This document shows, piece by piece, positions 6,671 through 9,128 of a stretch of 9,128 nt of DNA. A model generated the notes under the pieces. The model was not told where the DNA came from, ran no database searches, and saw nothing but the letters and a program-made list of their open reading frames with translations. Position 1 is the first letter of the stretch; every line of letters begins with the position of its first letter. The stretch spans positions 1-9,128 of the forward strand of contig CAMYKE010000281.1 of assembly GCA_947258895.1 (NCBI GenBank), given 5' to 3'. The position numbers were made by a program, and so were the translations under genes. The DNA comes from an uncultured Pseudomonadales bacterium. GTDB taxonomy: Bacteria; Pseudomonadota; Gammaproteobacteria; Pseudomonadales; IMCC2047.

Positions 6671-7096
6671 TTAGCGGGTGCGCCAGAAGCGCTGCATCTC
6701 GATGAACATGAACGATGCCGTCCAGGTTATCAGCATCAAACCGGTAAGCGATTCCATCCCGACGAGGAACCGAATGTGGCCGATCGGCTCGATGTCTCCA
6801 AAGCCGAGGGTCGTGTAGGTAGTGAAGGAAAAATAGCTGGAGGCCAACAGAGAGCCGTCAAAATTGCCCTGCAGATAGCCAAATCCATCGGCCTGGTGCA
6901 TGTAATAATAACCGACGGCGAAAAGCCAGATCTCGGCCACGTGCGCAATCAGGGCGCTGAGCACACCCACCAGGATTCGGTAGCGATACTGGATCTTCAG
7001 TCTGGGAATCAGCTGGGTCAGGCGATACAGGGCTTCGTAATGGATCACTACGGCGATGGCAACCATCGCCGCGACTATAAGGAATGTCAAAAGCAT
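6671..7096 (-). CDS. Small two-pore-type potassium channel-like membrane protein
   Basis: This 141-residue protein looks like an ion-channel-domain protein of the bacterial potassium channel type (Ion_trans_2). Three hydrophobic stretches are visible: about 2-20, 41-64 and 108-133. A short pore helix and the selectivity filter TTLGFGD (95-101) lie between the last two, the usual outer helix-pore-inner helix order, with an extra N-terminal helix. The filter is TLGFG where classical potassium channels have TVGYG, so potassium selectivity is likely but not certain. There is no cytoplasmic RCK/TrkA-N or cyclic-nucleotide domain, so nothing shows how it is gated. The ATG at 7096 has AGG 6 bases upstream and lies 25 bases after the purL stop on the same strand, suggesting cotranscription with purL. 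I cannot give a gene name. No clear terminator follows. Confidence 0.8.
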   Translation of the reverse strand: MLLTFLIVAAMVAIAVVIHYEALYRLTQLIPRLKIQYRYRILVGVLSALIAHVAEIWLFAVGYYYMHQADGFGYLQGNFDGSLLASSYFSFTTYTTLGFGDIEPIGHIRFLVGMESLTGLMLITWTASFMFIEMQRFWRTR

Positions 7097-7121
7097 CGTG
7101 ACCTGCTACCCCGTTCTGCTG

Positions 7122-9128
7122 CTAACCGGCCCACACCCGGGCATTGCGAAACATCCGTAGCCAGGCTCCATCCTCTTCCCAATCACGCGGGTACCAGGAA
7201 TTTTGCACCGCGCGGAAAACCCGCTCGGGATGCGGCATCATGATCGTAACCCGGCCATCCCCGGAGCACAGCCCCGTAATACCCTCCGCCGAGCCATTCG
7301 GATTCAGCGGGTACCGGGTCGTCGCCTCGCCGTAGTTGTCGACATAGCGCAGTGCCAACAGGTGCTGATCCTTGAGGCACTCGATATCCGCCGGAGCAGC
7401 GAATTCGGCTCGTCCCTCGCCATGCGCGACAGCAATCGGCAACCGCGAGCCCTGCATGCCCTGCAACAGGATCGAAGGCGATTCGACTACCTCCACCATC
7501 GCCACCCGCGCCTCGAACTGCTCGGATTCGTTGCGCACAAAATGCGGCCAGTGCGCGGTTCCGGGAATCAGATCATGCACATTGGACAACATCTGGCAGC
7601 CATTGCACACACCTAGGGTAAAGGTATCGGGGCGCTCGAAAAACGCACTGAACTGGTCCCGGGCCCGGGCGTTAAAGCGTATCGACTTGGCCCAGCCCTC
7701 GCCCGCGCCCAGCACATCACCATAGGAAAACCCGCCACAGGCGGCAAGCCCGGTAAAGTCCGCCAACGCGACTCGTCCGGCGACAATATCGCTCATGTGC
7801 ACGTCAACACTGGTGAAGCCGGCGCGATCAAAGGCGGCGGCCATTTCCACCTGGCCGTTTACGCCCTGCTCGCGGAGGATCGCAACTCGCGGCCGCACGC
7901 CAGTGGCGATAAAGGGCGCTGCGAGATCTTCAGACCGATTAAAGCACAACTCGGCATGCAGGCCGGGATCGTCCCGGTCGAGCAGATTATCGAATTCCTG
8001 CAGCGCGCAAGCGGGATTATCACGCAATGCCTGCACCCGGTAGCTGGTCTCCGCCCACCAGCGTTGGGCTTCGGCGCGATCCAGCTCCAGCACCGGGTCG
8101 TCCTTGAACCCCAGGCATAGCCGGTCATCTCCGGTCACGGTACCGATCACCTGGGTGCAGTCGCCCAGTCCCGCCGCCGTGAACTGGGTCAGTACCAGTT
8201 CGGTGTCTGCGCTGCGCGTCTGGATCACGACCCCCAGTTCCTCGGCAAACAACACCGCCGGCAGATCCGCGCTGGTTTCTGCGAGCCGGTCGAGCTCGAC
8301 TTGCAGACCAGCGCGCCCGGCAAAGGCCATTTCAAAGAGCGTTGCCAGCAAACCACCATCCGAGCGATCATGGTAGGCGAGCAACAACCCGTCACCGAGC
8401 AGGCCCTGGACCACAGCCACCAGGGCCTTCAGGTCCTCGGGATCATCCACATCCGGACACCTGTCGCCCAACTCATTGTAGACCTGCAGCAGCGCCGAAC
8501 CGCCAAGCCGGTCCTGGCCGCGTCCAAGATCAATCAGTATCAAGTCGGTCGCGCCCACATCTCGCCGCAGCTGCGGAGTCACGGTGTTCCGCACATCGGC
8601 AACCGGCGCAAACGCACTGATGATCAATGACAGCGGTGCGGTGACGCTTTTTTCGATATCGCCATCGCGCCACTGGGTGCGCATCGACATCGAATCCTTG
8701 CCCACCGGAATCGCAATTCCCAGCGCCGGACACAACTCCATGCCCACCGCCCTCACGGCGGCATAGAGCCGGGCATCCTCGCCCGGATGGCCGGCGGGTG
8801 CCATCCAGTTGGCCGACATCTTGATATTCCCCAGCGCCGTGATATCGGCGCTGGCGATATTGGTTACCGCTTCGGCGACGGCCATGCGCGCCGACGCGGG
8901 CGCATCGATCAATGCCAACGGGGTTCGCTCCCCCATCGCCATCGCCTCCCCGGCATAGGTGTCATAGGCGCTGATCGTCACCGCCGCGTCCGCGACCGGT
9001 ACCTGCCAGGGCCCCACAAACTGGTCGCGCGCCACCATCCCGGTTATGGAGCGGTCGCCGATCGTGATCAGGAAACTCTTGCTGGCCACCGTCGGCAACT
9101 TCAATACCCGCTCGACGGCTTCGGCGAG
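7122..9128 (-). CDS. purL: Phosphoribosylformylglycinamidine synthase PurL (FGAR amidotransferase), C-terminal half (cut by window edge)
   Basis: PurL converts FGAR, glutamine and ATP to FGAM in the fourth step of purine synthesis in the cytoplasm. The 668 visible codons stay open to the right edge and match the second half of the single-chain (about 1300-residue) proteobacterial enzyme, so roughly 630 residues are missing. Seen in order: FGAM-synthase core ([55 protein letters not shown]), the second AIRS-like part ([20 protein letters not shown]) and the glutamine amidotransferase domain from about residue 413 ([20 protein letters not shown]). The latter has nucleophile Cys in GVCNGCQM (window residue 508) and His/Glu in MMPHPERVF (633, 635). 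The Cys-to-His and Cys-to-end distances equal those of the E. coli enzyme as I recall it. A TTG at 9104 is an internal Leu codon and not the start. No damage is seen. Confidence 0.98.
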   Translation of the reverse strand, partial: LAEAVERVLKLPTVASKSFLITIGDRSITGMVARDQFVGPWQVPVADAAVTISAYDTYAGEAMAMGERTPLALIDAPASARMAVAEAVTNIASADITALGNIKMSANWMAPAGHPGEDARLYAAVRAVGMELCPALGIAIPVGKDSMSMRTQWRDGDIEKSVTAPLSLIISAFAPVADVRNTVTPQLRRDVGATDLILIDLGRGQDRLGGSALLQVYNELGDRCPDVDDPEDLKALVAVVQGLLGDGLLLAYHDRSDGGLLATLFEMAFAGRAGLQVELDRLAETSADLPAVLFAEELGVVIQTRSADTELVLTQFTAAGLGDCTQVIGTVTGDDRLCLGFKDDPVLELDRAEAQRWWAETSYRVQALRDNPACALQEFDNLLDRDDPGLHAELCFNRSEDLAAPFIATGVRPRVAILREQGVNGQVEMAAAFDRAGFTSVDVHMSDIVAGRVALADFTGLAACGGFSYGDVLGAGEGWAKSIRFNARARDQFSAFFERPDTFTLGVCNGCQMLSNVHDLIPGTAHWPHFVRNESEQFEARVAMVEVVESPSILLQGMQGSRLPIAVAHGEGRAEFAAPADIECLKDQHLLALRYVDNYGEATTRYPLNPNGSAEGITGLCSGDGRVTIMMPHPERVFRAVQNSWYPRDWEEDGAWLRMFRNARVWAG

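Noticed and set aside
6651..6671. Terminator after the channel gene
   Set aside because: Only a 4-bp stem (GGTC/GACC) without a following T-run is present.

Overview
The window reads as chromosomal DNA of a polarly flagellated gammaproteobacterium with a Pseudomonas/Vibrio-type flagellar hierarchy. It is fairly GC-rich by eye, and the PurL, YciA, FleQ, FleS, FleR, FliE and FliF proteins all look gammaproteobacterial. I cannot name a genus. All genes are on the minus strand except yciA. There are no RNA genes, insertion sequences, CRISPR arrays or phage genes that I can see, and no gene-free stretch exceeds 300 bases.

Layout from right to left, which is the direction of transcription for most genes. 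The 3' half of purL (purine synthesis) runs in from the right edge. It is followed 25 bases later by a small potassium-channel-like membrane protein. A 208-base intergenic region then carries a sigma-70-like promoter, a close match to the FleQ box and a 14-bp inverted repeat. After it comes fleQ (flrA), the master flagellar activator. Next is yciA, an acyl-CoA thioesterase on the opposite strand whose 3' end overlaps the 3' end of fleQ by 4 bases. The 226-base divergent region between yciA and fleS holds a near-perfect sigma-54 promoter for fleS (flrB, sensor kinase). fleS is coupled to fleR (flrC, sigma-54 activator) by a 4-base ATGA overlap. fliE and the first 418 codons of fliF follow and run off the left edge.

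How the genes should work together, from family knowledge: FleQ with sigma-54 switches on fleSR. FleS phosphorylates FleR, which with sigma-54 drives later basal-body and hook genes. FliF builds the MS ring and FliE joins it to the rod. FleQ here keeps the residues known to bind cyclic-di-GMP in Pseudomonas aeruginosa FleQ.

The main surprises are shortened receiver domains in both sigma-54 activators. FleR lacks about 20 residues between its phospho-acceptor Asp54 and its conserved Lys, including the switch Thr/Ser. FleQ lacks about 28 residues relative to P. aeruginosa FleQ. Also notable are a likely FleQ autoregulatory site lying over the fleQ -35 element, and the metabolic gene yciA placed between fleQ and fleSR. 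I found no wholly new multi-gene system.
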